Shown here one piece after another: positions 10,183 to 21,527 of a DNA stretch of 41,394 bases. The position numbers were made by a program, and so were the translations under genes. The notes beneath the pieces are model-generated. The model saw only the letters and a list, made by a program, of their open reading frames with translations. It did no database searches and was not told where the DNA came from. The DNA lies in contig JAPEVF010000395.1 of the NCBI GenBank assembly GCA_029747585.1, positions 1 through 41,394 of the forward strand. Direction: 5' to 3'. Each line of letters begins with the position of its first letter. Within the stretch, counting starts at the first letter, position 1. Source of the stretch: Pleurotus djamor. Lineage: Eukaryota; Basidiomycota; Agaricomycetes; Agaricales; Pleurotaceae.

Positions 10183-11818
10183 ATTCTCGCTGAACGCGCA
10201 TATAGCCACCTGGACAATCGACTGTTCGACTCAAAGCAGGCTGGGCTCCGCTTAGCGTACGTTAACCTCCCAGAATTCGTGTCTAAAACGCTCATAAATC
10301 CTTCACTAGGCTCGGCTATGGAAATTCACGTCCATGATAGCGAACGAATGGCCGTTACAGGCCACACAAACCCTCGAGGCTGTTTGCCTTGGCTTCGATC
10401 AACGATCGTACTACGCGGCATGAATGCGTACTCCGTACGTCCATTTCTGTAAGTGTATCTCATTCATTTCTCATGCTACGTGAAGGGTTACCTTCCCTCT
10501 GAATGATTGGTGTTGAGCGTCGTACGGACTTGGGGTATATCACACCGCTCGGCGTGCTTGGTACGTTCAGGCCTGTATTATTAACGGATGGATGGCTTAC
10601 GTCTCCTTTAGGTGCTATGGAGTGCCGAAAATCCGTACATCCGCTGCGACCAAAGTGCAAAGGACGCTCAGGTATGTGTTGGCACTTTATCGCCAACAAC
10701 GCCAGCCTCCTTAACATCTACGCCAACTTCCCAATGGAACTGTAGCGTGACCTACCGCACAGAAACGCCTATTGACGACGTTTTACTGCCGTAGCACGAC
10801 CCCCTAGACTCATTTAGACTTTTTGAACAGTAAGTTCAGTCCACCGCTTTGATGATGTACATCTGTAGATTTTCTTTCCGCAGATTGCTCCGTCAAAACG
10901 AATCCAACACTTCGATCACTGTCACTCGTCACGGGTACAACTAACCCTCCCGGCTACTGACCTTTGCGCAGAAAGCAGTATCTGCTATTCCCCCTCCATT
11001 TTAGTTTCATTACCTTCGTTGGTCATTGCCAGGCATTACTCTGATGCCGTTTTCGTCATCAAGGTATTGGCTATCGTTCCTTGCTCTGTGCGATCACCCC
11101 AGCCTTTTGATCGTACCTAAGCCTTAACCTTTCTCATTATAGACGGCTCCTTAGAAATTTCCGATCGAGGTCGTTCATCAGGAAGCTTATAGCACCGTTC
11201 CGGTGCGTAATCGCCTCTCATTGCCTAATGAACCTTGTTAATCGGTTCGCCCGTCTGACGCTCCTTTACTCCACCAGCCGGGGCTTGCTTTCCCGACGCT
11301 CGCTTCCTTCTTTATGCCCAGATTATCTAGCTACCTAGTGGGTACACACCATCCGTGCAAGTTCATTTTCGCCAATACTTATCTGACCGACCTCTTCACA
11401 GTCATCTGCTTCAACTCCGCGATTTATCAACCGTTGAACGCTGCTGAAATATTTTTCACCGTGTCCAAGACGAATCTGAGTATGCCCCATCGGTGTTGCA
11501 CCCATCTTTTCCTTACGGCCCAATAAGACCTTCACGTAGGATTGTGGTGATCCATTGCCACCCTGTGGCATCCGTCGCGCCCGGCCCTCGCCATCGGTCG
11601 TCTTTGATGCCCAGGAAGACATCCCGACTATTTGGGCAACGTTCCTCTTAACGCTCATCCGCGTTCCCATATACTTCGGCCACGCAGGTGTGCTATCTAC
11701 GCCATCGCATATCTTTGACAAGCCCAAAACCGTTTCGAGAGACCTTGGTCTGAAGTCACTTCAACCTGCGCAGTTCATGTTTTGCGAATCCGCAACCCCT
11801 TTTCCCTATCTTTCGTGA
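10183..11818 (+). CDS. Possible intron-rich hypothetical gene or relic
   Basis: A chain of plus-strand exons can be joined in phase: 10183-10448 (containing LRLAYVNLPEFVSK), 10518-10560, and 10612-10671 (WSAENPYIRCDQSAKDAQ), with introns of 69 and 51 nt that have GT...AG ends. Further right, segments read SILVSLPSLVIARHYSD, KFPIEVVHQEAYSTVP, LAFPTLASFFMPRLSSYL and NSAIYQPLNAAEIFF, ending in a frame that stops at 11816-11818. Some segments are hydrophobic enough for a membrane protein. I do not recognise it. Because frames and splice sites were chosen by eye, chance assembly is a real risk, and the start is unknown. It sits between HET1 and ATG13. Confidence 0.3.
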
Positions 11819-11970
11819 TAAGATAATCATCGTGATCCCATCTTATCGCGGATTCCCTAATTTGCCCTGAACACGCCTTGTCCTCGTACCACCACCATCA
11901 GCGCGCCATCATGGCTGCCCCTTCTTCCTCTTCCTCCTCTACCGCGTAATTTATCTCACATCTTCGAAAT

Positions 11971-14900
11971 ATGTCCAATGAGAACCAGAAGGCCGACCAA
12001 ATCGCATTTCACGTATATACCAAGCTCACACATGTTGTAAACCACGCTCGCACGACGACGGATCAGAGGGGACAGCCAAAGCCGGACAAATGGGTGCGTT
12101 TCTCGTCGATTTCTGCGTTTTAAATTGCTGAAGGTCGGTTAGTTCAACCTGGAAACCCCTGATTCCGACTTTTTCAGCAAGGAAGATAGAGAACCGTACC
12201 GTGCCCTGTCATCGTATATCCACCCGACTCTGCCACCACCATTAGAGATCCAAGTCCTCCTCACCATACCCGAACTTGCTTCGAACCAAGTGCTCGTTCA
12301 CCTGGATCCGGATACCAATACCCGCCATCGAATAGAACCGACGCCCAGGTTCATTCTGCTCGAATCCTTCATCTTGGACTTCGCCCACCATGGGTCCACA
12401 ACTTCCTTCTCATCTTCGTCTTCATCGACAGGCGTAGCGGACATCGCGCCCTCAACGATGTATAAGCATGGAATACCCCTTTTCCGCAGCTTGTACACGA
12501 TGTTGCGCGTGATGCCGGCGTGGAAAGTCTTCAAGCGACTGAAGCGTCGAATCGGACGATTTGGANGGGGGTAACATGGGGATTTTGGTTAGGCTGAAGG
12601 AACCCGGGGATGATACGCTAGAGTTCGGTGCGTTACATTTGTTTTCTAATCTTTCGTATCTAATGCGTTGGTCATAGGAACGCCGCTAGCTTCGCAGTCC
12701 CACCTCCTACCGTCACACATTCTACCCACACAAAGCCACACTTTCGTACCCGTCCCACATCCACATGGAACGATCACGCTGTCGTTGCAATACCTCACGA
12801 CACCGACCTTCCAGATCGATGACAAGGAGAGCCTGTTTTCGAGCGGATTTTTGGCAGGGGATAAGGCCCAATCCCAGCAACGGTTCGGCCAGTCACCCCC
12901 TCATGTCCCTGCCGCTACGACAACACCCATGGCATCAAGACAGCCACCGCCTCCACCGCCCGATCCAGACGTCGAGTTCGTGCCGACGCTTATCAAGAAC
13001 CAGCAACGCGATTCCATAGCCAGCTCGGCTGGTCTTGGGTACAGCATCTCCTCATCCCCAAATCACGGTCGCAGCAACCTCTCAGGCCTTTCTCGCGAGG
13101 TTACGACACAGTCTATCGCGGACAGGTTCATCCTGCCTCCTTCCCAGCCGCAGCAACCAGGCCTAGGCAGTCCTGGGACTGCTGGAGCTGCGATGACTCA
13201 GAGTCGTACCGCACCTGCGTCATCGATGCCTGGAAGCGGAGGTTTTAGAACCATTCCCTTACCTGGATCGACAGGTCTGGGTGCTAGTACGGGAGCAGGA
13301 GCCGGGTCTATTAGCGGTGTGGGATCAGGATCAGGTGCCGGTGCTGGAGTGGGTTCGAACGTGGGCATGGGCATGGGAGGGATGGGCTCATCGGGGAGCT
13401 TCACTGGCGTCGGTCTCCTCGGCGGAAATCGCTCACGAACGAACAGCCCACGCACGAGTCCTCGCAAGAGCTTGATCAACCTTCCTGGTACCGTACCACT
13501 CGGTGTCGGTGTCCCTTCCTCATCTTCTTCATCCTCCCCTCTACATGGTCACGGGAGGGCGGTATCGAACCCGGGCTCGTATACGACATCACCTGCGATG
13601 GTAGCAACGTCACCCCTTCAACCATTACGCGATTTCCCAAGAATGTCGAGCTCACCTAGTTCAGGCGCAGGAGGGTTGGGAATGGCTGGGACAGGAACGG
13701 GGATCAGTCGACCTCTATCAAGATTACGGACCGAATCGACCGCATCCACAACTGGAGGAGGTGGATCACCTTCCAGTCTCGGACTGGGACTACCGGGATC
13801 CCTCCATGGAAATCCACTTTCACCATCCTCATCTACAGCTCCGACACCACCTACGCCTACGCGATCGGGAACGAGTATAAGTCCCATCAGCGTTAAACCG
13901 TTCAAGGCTGGCTCGTTAGCTGGATATAGCGGCGTTGGATCAGTNGGGGGGAGTTGGTGCTGGGGCAAGTTTGACGAGCTCTGGGTTGGCTACACGACCG
14001 TCACCCCCGACATTGAACACTAACACGACAACGAATGCGTTGGCGTTTCCTTCCAGCATGTCGGCTGGAGGAGCTGGTCCTGCGCCTGTACCTGTTCCAT
14101 CGAGGAAACGCTATTCAAGCTCTTTTAGTCATCGATATACGTCTTCGCTTGGTGGTAGTGGCGGAAGTGGAGGAGGTGGTGGTGGATCAGGACAGGGAAG
14201 TGCTGGTACTGGTGCTGGTGTTGTAGGTTCTGTAGGAGCGGGTGCAGGAGGAGCCGGAAGTGTTGGCTCAGATAAACCTAGGTCGAAGCTTTCGGTACGT
14301 TTCTTCAGCCTCATCTTCTTACATCCTTGTTCATTCATGCCACCTTTACAAACAGAGCCCTTCATCGTTCCACATGGCTGGTGACATGGATGTAGACGAT
14401 GACCACGACGACATATCTCATTTCGTACGGGAGATTGATGCGAGGAAACCGCTAATTGGGAGGGAGAAGATGATGATGGAAGCTTCGAGTAGTCGTGGCG
14501 GATACCATAGTCGGAGTAGGAGCGTTGATGTCGATGAAGCGGGATCACGATGGCGGTCAGAAGGAATTGGTCTTGGTAGAGGGGGATTGGCAGGTGGTGG
14601 AGGTAGCAGAGCAGTTGATGAACCTGCGCTGGTGGACGACCTTCCTCCGCTGGTTGGCCCACGTTACGAACCGCGTTCACCCCTTGGTCGTCGTTCAAGT
14701 ACATCAGTCACTACCCAGCGTGCCTCATCACCTGCAGCTGCTCAACGACAACAACGTGAACCACGACCTGGATTGCTCCTTGCTACTGGAACGTCTCCGG
14801 TACTCACCAGCGCCGATGAAATAGATGAGAGGTTGCGGAAGATGAACGAAGCGTTCCTTGCGAGCTTGGAGGGATTGGGTTCAACGACTACCTCTGCTGG

Positions 14901-15426
14901 TGGATTGGGGTCCGGCTCATCTTCTCCTACGACGGCCACTGCTACGAGAAGATCTACGAACACCAGCATGTCTTCTGCTGGGCGCACTGGATCTAGTTCT
15001 AGTGCGAGGGTTATGGAAAGGGAAAGGGAGTTCGGGACCTTGGGGAGAGGAAGGGAGTATTGGCAACAACGACCGAGTACTGGTGCTGGAGGTGCTGGTG
15101 GATTGGGTGCTCTGTTCAGTGGTAGTCCTGAAGCTTCGGGCACTGCTGACGATGTCGTCGCGGAAGAAGAAGAAATATCTACAGCGTCGACGTCAAGTCG
15201 ACCATTACCTCCCCCACGAGAAGAACGCAGACCGTCACCGTTTCTTGGACGGTTGAGAGATCAATACGCTACGGGCGGCGGTGGCGATTCTGGGAGCTCG
15301 AGCGAGGTTGCTGGGTTGACTGGGAGCGGTGGGAGCGGGAGTAGTAGTGGGGATAGGCTTGGGTCGGGGAGGCGCGATGTTACCCCCTCATTTGGGACTT
15401 GGGCAGATGGGTCAAGGGAGTGGTAG
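11971..15426 (+). CDS. ATG13: Autophagy-related protein 13 (Atg13), four exons
   Basis: Exons 11971-12093, 12143-12627, 12678-14294 and 14356-15426, with introns of 49, 50 and 61 nt, give about 1097 aa. Atg13 is the regulatory subunit of the Atg1 kinase complex that starts autophagy and is controlled by TOR phosphorylation. The N terminus shows the fungal Atg13 HORMA-domain pattern: QIAFHVYTKLTHVV, then KWFNLETPDSDFF across the first splice, PRFILLESFILDF, and LYTMLRVMPAWKVFKRLKR. After about residue 260 the protein is a long disordered region rich in Ser, Gly and Pro, expected to carry the Atg1/Atg17-binding and phosphorylation sites; an acidic patch (DDDHDDISHFVREIDARKP) begins exon 4. Single N bases at 12566 and 13945 shift the frame; leaving each out restores it. 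The start ATG at 11971 gives the conserved N terminus. Confidence 0.92.
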
Positions 15427-16036
15427 TGAGGAAGTTATTGGCAGGATGGATATGGAGGCTGAGCTGGATAGTCAGGTGTTTGGGAAGAGGTCTCGGTGAT
15501 CATCAACTGGGACCGCTGGAATTTCTCCCAATCAAGCCGCGACATTTTGGTTTCGCGACTGTAGACGATGGATGGACTCATGATCATGGACTCTAGACGA
15601 CGCTCTGATTTACCATCCACATGTATTTAATGTGTGTATCTAATTCATCTACTCCCGCGTGTACTCAATTACAATCATCGATGTTCACGGTGTCGAAATG
15701 TTCTCAAAGTTGCTGTCCCAAGCTAGTCCAGTAGGACAGCCATAATTCTGCATCATACCGGAACTCTCTCGTGCACAACAATCCAAGGCATAAATGGAAT
15801 CAATAAGTTATACAAACGACAACGAGTATTGCTATCATGTAGTAGAAAATGAAGGTAAGTGCGCCTGTTTTGGCAAGGTCGACCTTATCCATTACCGAGG
15901 CTTTCTCTCTCCTTGCTCTCCGTCCTTCCATCCCCATTCCATTCCAACGAATTGGTGGGACTACGATCAAGACTCGACCGACGCCGGAATTGAAGTGCTG
16001 TCAGGTCACTGGTCCTGTAAGAAACGGCGAGCGGTG
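15427..16036. other. Convergent intergenic region, no gene
   Basis: Lies between the 3' ends of ATG13 (plus) and the DUF6534 gene (minus), so it should hold both 3' UTRs and polyadenylation sites. No coding signal is seen. Confidence 0.5.
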
Positions 16037-18094
16037 TTATTCAACTGAGTCGAGCCCCGTTCGAGGAATGACATACCGGTCCTCCTTGTTCCTTTGCCCT
16101 AATTCCCCAGGGTGATCCTCATTCCCCGGCGCGATGGAGGATGGCTGAATGTAGGATAACGATATTGAATTGGAGTTGCCGATGTGTCGAAGGCGATTCC
16201 TCGAGTTGAGGCTTGCGAGGAAGCTGTTGACGTAGACTGGAATGTGAATAGTCAGCAAACAATGAACCGTAGTCAAGGAAGAGCAGGGGCAGGAAAAGGC
16301 TAACGTACGCTGAGCTGTAATGAACTCGATGGCCATAGCCCATATACTTCGCGGTCGTTTCAGGAGCTGAAAGGAAATCGTACTCATGGTAAGCTCACGA
16401 AGAAAGGAAGGGGCGAGGAAGTACACACGATTATGGTCTGCACGATGACCACAAGTCTACCATATGAAATTCTCAGTGAGTCAGTACGTATGGAGGTAGG
16501 GTATGTACCCACGTTGTAAGGATAAACCGATTCATCGAATACACGATCAAGGTATTCAGCAGCTTCAGCGAGCGCGCAAATGACTTGGAGTCATACAGGA
16601 TGATGCAGAGCGTTCCAGCTGTGAGTGCGTCTGAGACAACTCGGATTATGAGCAGAGGGACCATGGAACGGTACTGCCATCGAACAAAGGGGGTGAGCTG
16701 CGAGGAGAAAGGTAATGGAAAGGGAGGAGGTGCGTACGACGGCAGCGTGGAGCGTAGGGATCTCCCATAGATGGAATCTGGTAAGCTTCATACTCAGCAA
16801 GTGACGGGGGTAGGGTAGGGGAACTTATACGTACAAGTCGTAGCTAATATCTGTAGGAGACCGAGGAAAGAAGCATTGAGTCTGAGGTCCATGGCTAGAT
16901 GACCAGAAACTCACATATTCCAAAGACTTTGATTGATACCAAACAACATTAGAGGTGATCATGGGCGTTGAAGGAGCAGCCGACCTTACCAGCATGAGCC
17001 ATGATGAGAACAGCCTGATTACGTTCGAACGTTAGCGCAAGGTGGAAGGAATACACTAGTCTAGGGGCTTACGAAGGAGACGGCGAGCATCCTTTGTGTC
17101 GTCCCGTTGGTCACTATCATTTCCCCCGAGAACCGAGTAATGAGAAGCTTGGGTTGACGAGAGAACGAAATAGCTCACGGCAGAAGATCATACGGGCGAA
17201 GAACCTGCGGTATCACGAATAGGTGAGGTTAGCAAGTGTGTGGTGGTGCGAAGAAAGAAAGAACAACGTACACTTGGACACAAAAACAGATAGCCACGCC
17301 TACAGCAATGCCTGACTTTGAAGAAGCGGGTGAGTTGGAGGGTAGCTTGAGTTCGTAGCGCGGGAACTCACATACACCGACCTAGAGCATACACGGTGAT
17401 GAGTACACGAGTAGGATCAATGTAAGACGACAGACGGACATACCATTCACCGTCTATGAGTAGCATTGGGTCCGAGTAGGACTTAGCCTAAGGTGCTGCA
17501 TCAGCGTGACGGCCAGTGATGGGGGCATAGACGAGGCGCACAAGGTAATGATACTCCGTATGGCTGACTGCAGGAGGCGATCAATATATCTACGGTAACG
17601 TCTGAGGAGCAGGACTACTCACTGAACGCGGCGTGCAGGGTACTCAAGAGCCTAAGAGACGATGTGAACATCGACAGAGCCGGCAGACGCTAGAGCCGGT
17701 GCTGGTTTTCTACGTACCAGATCCAAAGAACCTGTAAAAAGACCCCATCAACGGGAATCACATACGGGATCAAGCAAGCGCAGACGTACTGTCAGCTTGA
17801 TGGACTTCGGATCCCTCGTGTAGTTCATGAAGTACATATACGTCTGGATAGCGAGGAAGAAGTCACTATGAATATCCATGGACCAAGTGTTGGAGGAAGC
17901 AGAAAGACGTACCTGAAGGGTGGCCAGTCCGTATAGAACCAACAGAATTTGCGAGCAGATGAGGGATGCACCTAAAGCATGGCAAGCTACTCAATTCCCG
18001 TCCTTCATCGAGCGTTAAAGGAGACAAATGTCTGACCGTAGGTCTCATCGAACATCGCCTGCGTGACTGGTGTGATACGATCTGGAAGCGACAT
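16037..18094 (-). CDS. DUF6534-type multi-pass membrane protein, about 14 exons
   Basis: A heavily split minus-strand gene. The proposed ATG at 18094 starts MSLPDRITPV; exon 1 is 18037-18094, followed by 17913-17971, 17790-17843, 17718-17731 and 17623-17651. The joined reading matches the basidiomycete DUF6534 pattern: DETYGASLICSQILLVLYGL, then ATLQTYMYFMNYTRDPKSIK, CFCVQ plus FFARMIFC, RVVSDALTAGTLCIILYDSK, LKLLNTLIVYSMNRFILTT, and near the end YVNSFLASLNSRNRLR. The last exon ends with a stop at 16037. The family has about seven membrane segments and no proven function; it is greatly expanded in mushrooms. Internal exons between 16.8 and 17.6 kb are very short and less certain, including one stretch near 17450-17550 where I see stops in the expected frame, so the gene could be slightly damaged. 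Confidence 0.75.
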
Positions 18095-18991
18095 AGTTTG
18101 CAGTCGACCTTGGTGACAGGTGTCACTTCCGAGGAAAGACGCTACGAAGATGGGCAGTGGTATCTCAGCGTTTCGCAGCGCCAATTCCTGGTGACTGAGA
18201 TGAGAGGAAGGGACAGGAAAAGTGACTTCAACATAGCTCACAAGTTACGCGTTGCATGTACCCGATCTCCAGGCCAAATCCCGACAACAAATCGGTTTTG
18301 CTTGGGACAAACGTCCGCTTCAGTGAAGCTTGAAGCACTGTGTCCGTGTCTTTGGAGGAGCGGGGAGCAGATATGAAAGCGACGATGGGAAAGGAACGAG
18401 AGGAAGAAAGACAAAAGCCGTCACTTGGGGTTGTGGAGGGTTGTGGGCGCGTGTGTATTATTTTCCCCAAGACAACGCTAGTCCGTCTATGGGAGTAAAT
18501 TAAAGTTTTGCCGCTCCCTCGGTGACCCTGTGTGTTCTAGATCGTCATGAGACGTTGTTCAAACGTTCAAACCTCAGACGTTCATCGTAGCGCCAGCATC
18601 ATGGATATCATAGTCCTTTTATGGGACCAGTGCTAGTATAGTGAAATCTCCGAGAGTGAGTTGAGAGTGAGAAAGGATGAAAAATTGGAAACGAGGAAGC
18701 AAGAGCAAGACCAGAAAAGCGCCGAGCCACTTTCTTTCCCTTTTCAACCCCTGTCAGCTCCTCGGTGTCAATGGATTGCGATTGGGGACCGCAGGGCTTC
18801 CTCTTCCCCATCACTTGCTCGTCATACATCAACGAAAAACACTAATGCACTCTGAGGGAAATGTACGTTACCAATCTATGACCGTGAATTCCATGAAGTT
18901 GACCGTCAGTTGGCAGAATGCGTAGGCTTTGAAAGGATCCGCTCTCTCCCCAGCTTCCCTGATGATAATCACACAAGCAGGATACTTACAG
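18095..18991. other. Divergent promoter region; HET2 start not resolved
   Basis: Separates the DUF6534 gene (leftward) from HET2 (rightward). A short ATG-bearing exon at about 18879-18909 (MTVNSMKLTV) could splice with the acceptor at 18991 in the right phase, but its donor (GTTGGC) is weak. Nothing else is supported. Confidence 0.35.
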
Positions 18992-20508
18992 AGGACGACG
19001 TCTCCGCGTATGCACAGCGATGCCCAATCCGACTCTTTGATCTCGTCCAAGTGAAACCTATCACCCGTGCTGGACTGATTGAATACATCCTCAATGCAGC
19101 TGAAAAGGATACGGATGCGATCAACATCGATAACGCTCAAGATCGAATTGAGAGAGTTTTTAGATACGCAATTCTCTCCCACCGGTGGCTCAAGGAAGAA
19201 GTCAATCTCGATGATCTAACTCGAATAGCGGAAGGTGGGAGTTTCCCCAAGAAAGATGGATCTAGGAAGAAGCTTGTGGGCTTCTTTGAGGTAGCCCGTG
19301 ATACCGGGTATCGGTTCGTTTGGTTTGACACTGGATGTATCGACCAACGCAACGGCGCAGAAGTCGACGAATCCATCCGATCCATGTTCACATGGTATCG
19401 AAATGCTCATGCGTGCTTTATCTATCTCTGTGACACCACGGAGCTCAGCGATGTTCATAAAGATGGGTGGTTCAGACGAGGCTGGACTCTGCAGGAGCTA
19501 CTGGCCCCAAAAAAAACTTGTCTTTTACAACAAGGATTGGCGTCGCGTATCGACTGCGGATACCTACTACAGCCGTCCAGTAGACCTCGATCGTGTCAAT
19601 GGGACGTCACCGATTGTTCTGTTAGGGAAGGGCTTCATGTGGGATGACGCGAAGCTGTGTGAAGAAGTGATACGTGGATCAGGAAAGTGCATTTACTTGC
19701 CCCTCCGGACTATGGAGTTCATGACTGGTATTTAGGTATCAGCGCGCGGGACTTGTTTTCCTCAATGACTCCGAAGGCGGAGCATGCTTCACGAATGTTT
19801 GGATATATCTCTAAGCGACGCACCACCCGTCCCGAAGACCTGGCGTACTGCCTCATCTCCCTTCTTGATGTCCACTTGCCGATCTCATACGGAGAAGGTC
19901 CCGAACGGGCCTTCTATCGTCTCCAGCTCGCCTGTTTGCACGAAAGTCCATCAAGATCAATCTTTCTCTGGCATTCAGATACAACTAAGAACGTATCTAC
20001 CTGGAATTCGATGCTCGCAAAATCTCCGTCACTATTTGACCCTGAACTCAACCGCAATCGCCCCTCGAATATTCATTTCGACATCTTTGACGCCTCTGAT
20101 GAAGTCGACGTATCCTTCACCTTTAATAACGCTGGAATCAGAATCATGATGTGTCTCTTCGACCTTGGTTCGCCCGACATACAGAAAACCATACGCGTCG
20201 CTTCCCCAACGATTCTGAAACGGTCTGGTTTACAGCGTCGGGTTTCCTTCAATCTCTTCGGTGATATCCAGGGTTGGACCACGGTGCTCATTACAAATCG
20301 TGTTGGAGTCGAGGACGACTTGGAGCATACAGTTGTTGGTGTTTTTGGATGGCATGATCAAGATTCATACGCAATCCTCTTGCATAAAGGGAATTCGACG
20401 TCTCGGGCCGGATACACACGATTCATAGGAGGCCACATTGAAGGGCTTCCGACCGCGGACGAAATTCGCAAGAGTGGTGTTAAGCCCCAATGGGTGTACA
20501 TTAAATAG
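18992..20508 (+). CDS. HET-domain protein, HET2, with a homopolymer frameshift
   Basis: Begins after an acceptor at 18991. The HET motifs follow as in HET1: RYAILSHRWLKEE, FVWFDTGCIDQRNGAEV, SIRSMFTWYRNAHACFIYL, GWFRRGWTLQELLAPKK. Right after APKK a run of eight A (19509-19516) throws the frame by +1; reading one A fewer continues as LVFYNKDWRRV. An intron at 19687-19742 (56 nt) sits at the position of the HET1 intron. The second exon holds ISKRRTTRPEDLAYCLISLL, SYGEGPERAFYRLQLACLHE and the shared C terminus VVGVFGWHDQDSYAILL...PQWVYIK. The 5' exon with the ATG is not resolved. The frameshift may be a sequencing error or a true null allele. Expected role: allorecognition cell death after hyphal fusion. 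Confidence 0.8.
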
Positions 20509-20799
20509 TTAGATGTAGAGTGTTCCTCGATTAGATTTCAACTAGGAACTTAGTAGATACTAGACGTTACGCTACGCTCAACTCCAACCCAACCCGTATC
20601 ATTACCCCAAGGCAATCAGGAAGCCGGTACCATAACCTTGCATCAATGGCTGTCCGTGGCGACGACGGTGATTGGTGACTGAATGTTGCCTGTGGGGGCT
20701 AGTCGACTGGAGAATGCGCCTTCCAGAGTCCCCCCTTTATCCTCCCACACACTACCAATCCCGTACTGCAAGATCATATGAAAAAGTTAGCAGCTTATC

Positions 20800-21210
20800 A
20801 TGATACCGATGGAACCGTATTCGTGCGCTGTCTCACTCTCTTCCAAAGCTGGTTTCGACGACTTGACCAAGTTCGCAGGCTCTGTACGCGGTTTGAATTA
20901 TCTGCTCTATCCGCCTGCCACTAGATCACTGATGGCTTTNTGGTACCATCTTGATATCCTTGGAGGTAATCTAGACGGGACGACGTCAATAAAAACGGCG
21001 GAGTTAGGCCTGGAGGAGAGGTTAAAAGACATGGTTATTGGTGTCTATGGATGGCATGGTCAGTCTTCGTACGGAGCCCTCTTGGAGAAAGGAAATTCAA
21101 GCTCTCAGAGGGGGTATAAACGCAGCACAAGGGCCGAAATAGTAGTTCTTCCTGCAGCAGACGCAATTCGAGAAAGTGGTGTCTCGCCGCAGTGGGTATA
21201 CATTAAATAG
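20800..21210 (+). pseudogene. Orphan C-terminal fragment of a HET-family gene
   Basis: The last 90 or so codons match the C-terminal module of the neighbouring HET genes: MVIGVYGWHGQSSYGALLEK, then AADAIRESGVSPQWVYIK and a stop. The HET domain itself is absent. Residues just before (HLDILGG...LEERLKD) resemble HET3 (FNILGSE...GEEELKN) more than HET2, so it probably derives from a HET3-like copy. It lies about 300 bp downstream of HET2 on the same strand. An ambiguous N is at 20940. Upstream residues do not match the family, so this is probably a truncated remnant. Confidence 0.7.
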
Positions 21211-21527
21211 TCATAGGTTATAGAGGCTGTTGTACCACAAGCCTTCGGTGCTACCGATGGTGTGTACCAATGGAAGAAGCGAAGTCGCGTCGTAGCGAAG
21301 AGCAAAACGTCAGAGATAATCACAGCATCGAGTCCTCGCACATAAATGAGCCATAACATTATGGTAACGAGGTTGGTGTATCCATACCAAAATGAGAATA
21401 TGTAAACGTTGAAGACATCAGACTAGAAAGGTAATTCCAATGTATGAACAGCGGTCCCAGCAACATAAGAAGAGAGAAGCAAACGCGAGCAAGAAAAGGA
21501 ATGGAAAAAGCACGGATAAGAACGGTA

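Noticed and set aside
16800..16825. GTAGGGTAGGG as a telomere-like repeat
   Set aside because: Only a short degenerate run of the GTAGGG type inside an intron of the DUF6534 gene, not TTAGGG.
19505..19520. Programmed -1 ribosomal frameshift at the A-rich slippery run in HET2
   Set aside because: The frame needed after the run is +1, not -1, and no known fungal +1 signal is visible; a homopolymer length error or mutation is simpler.
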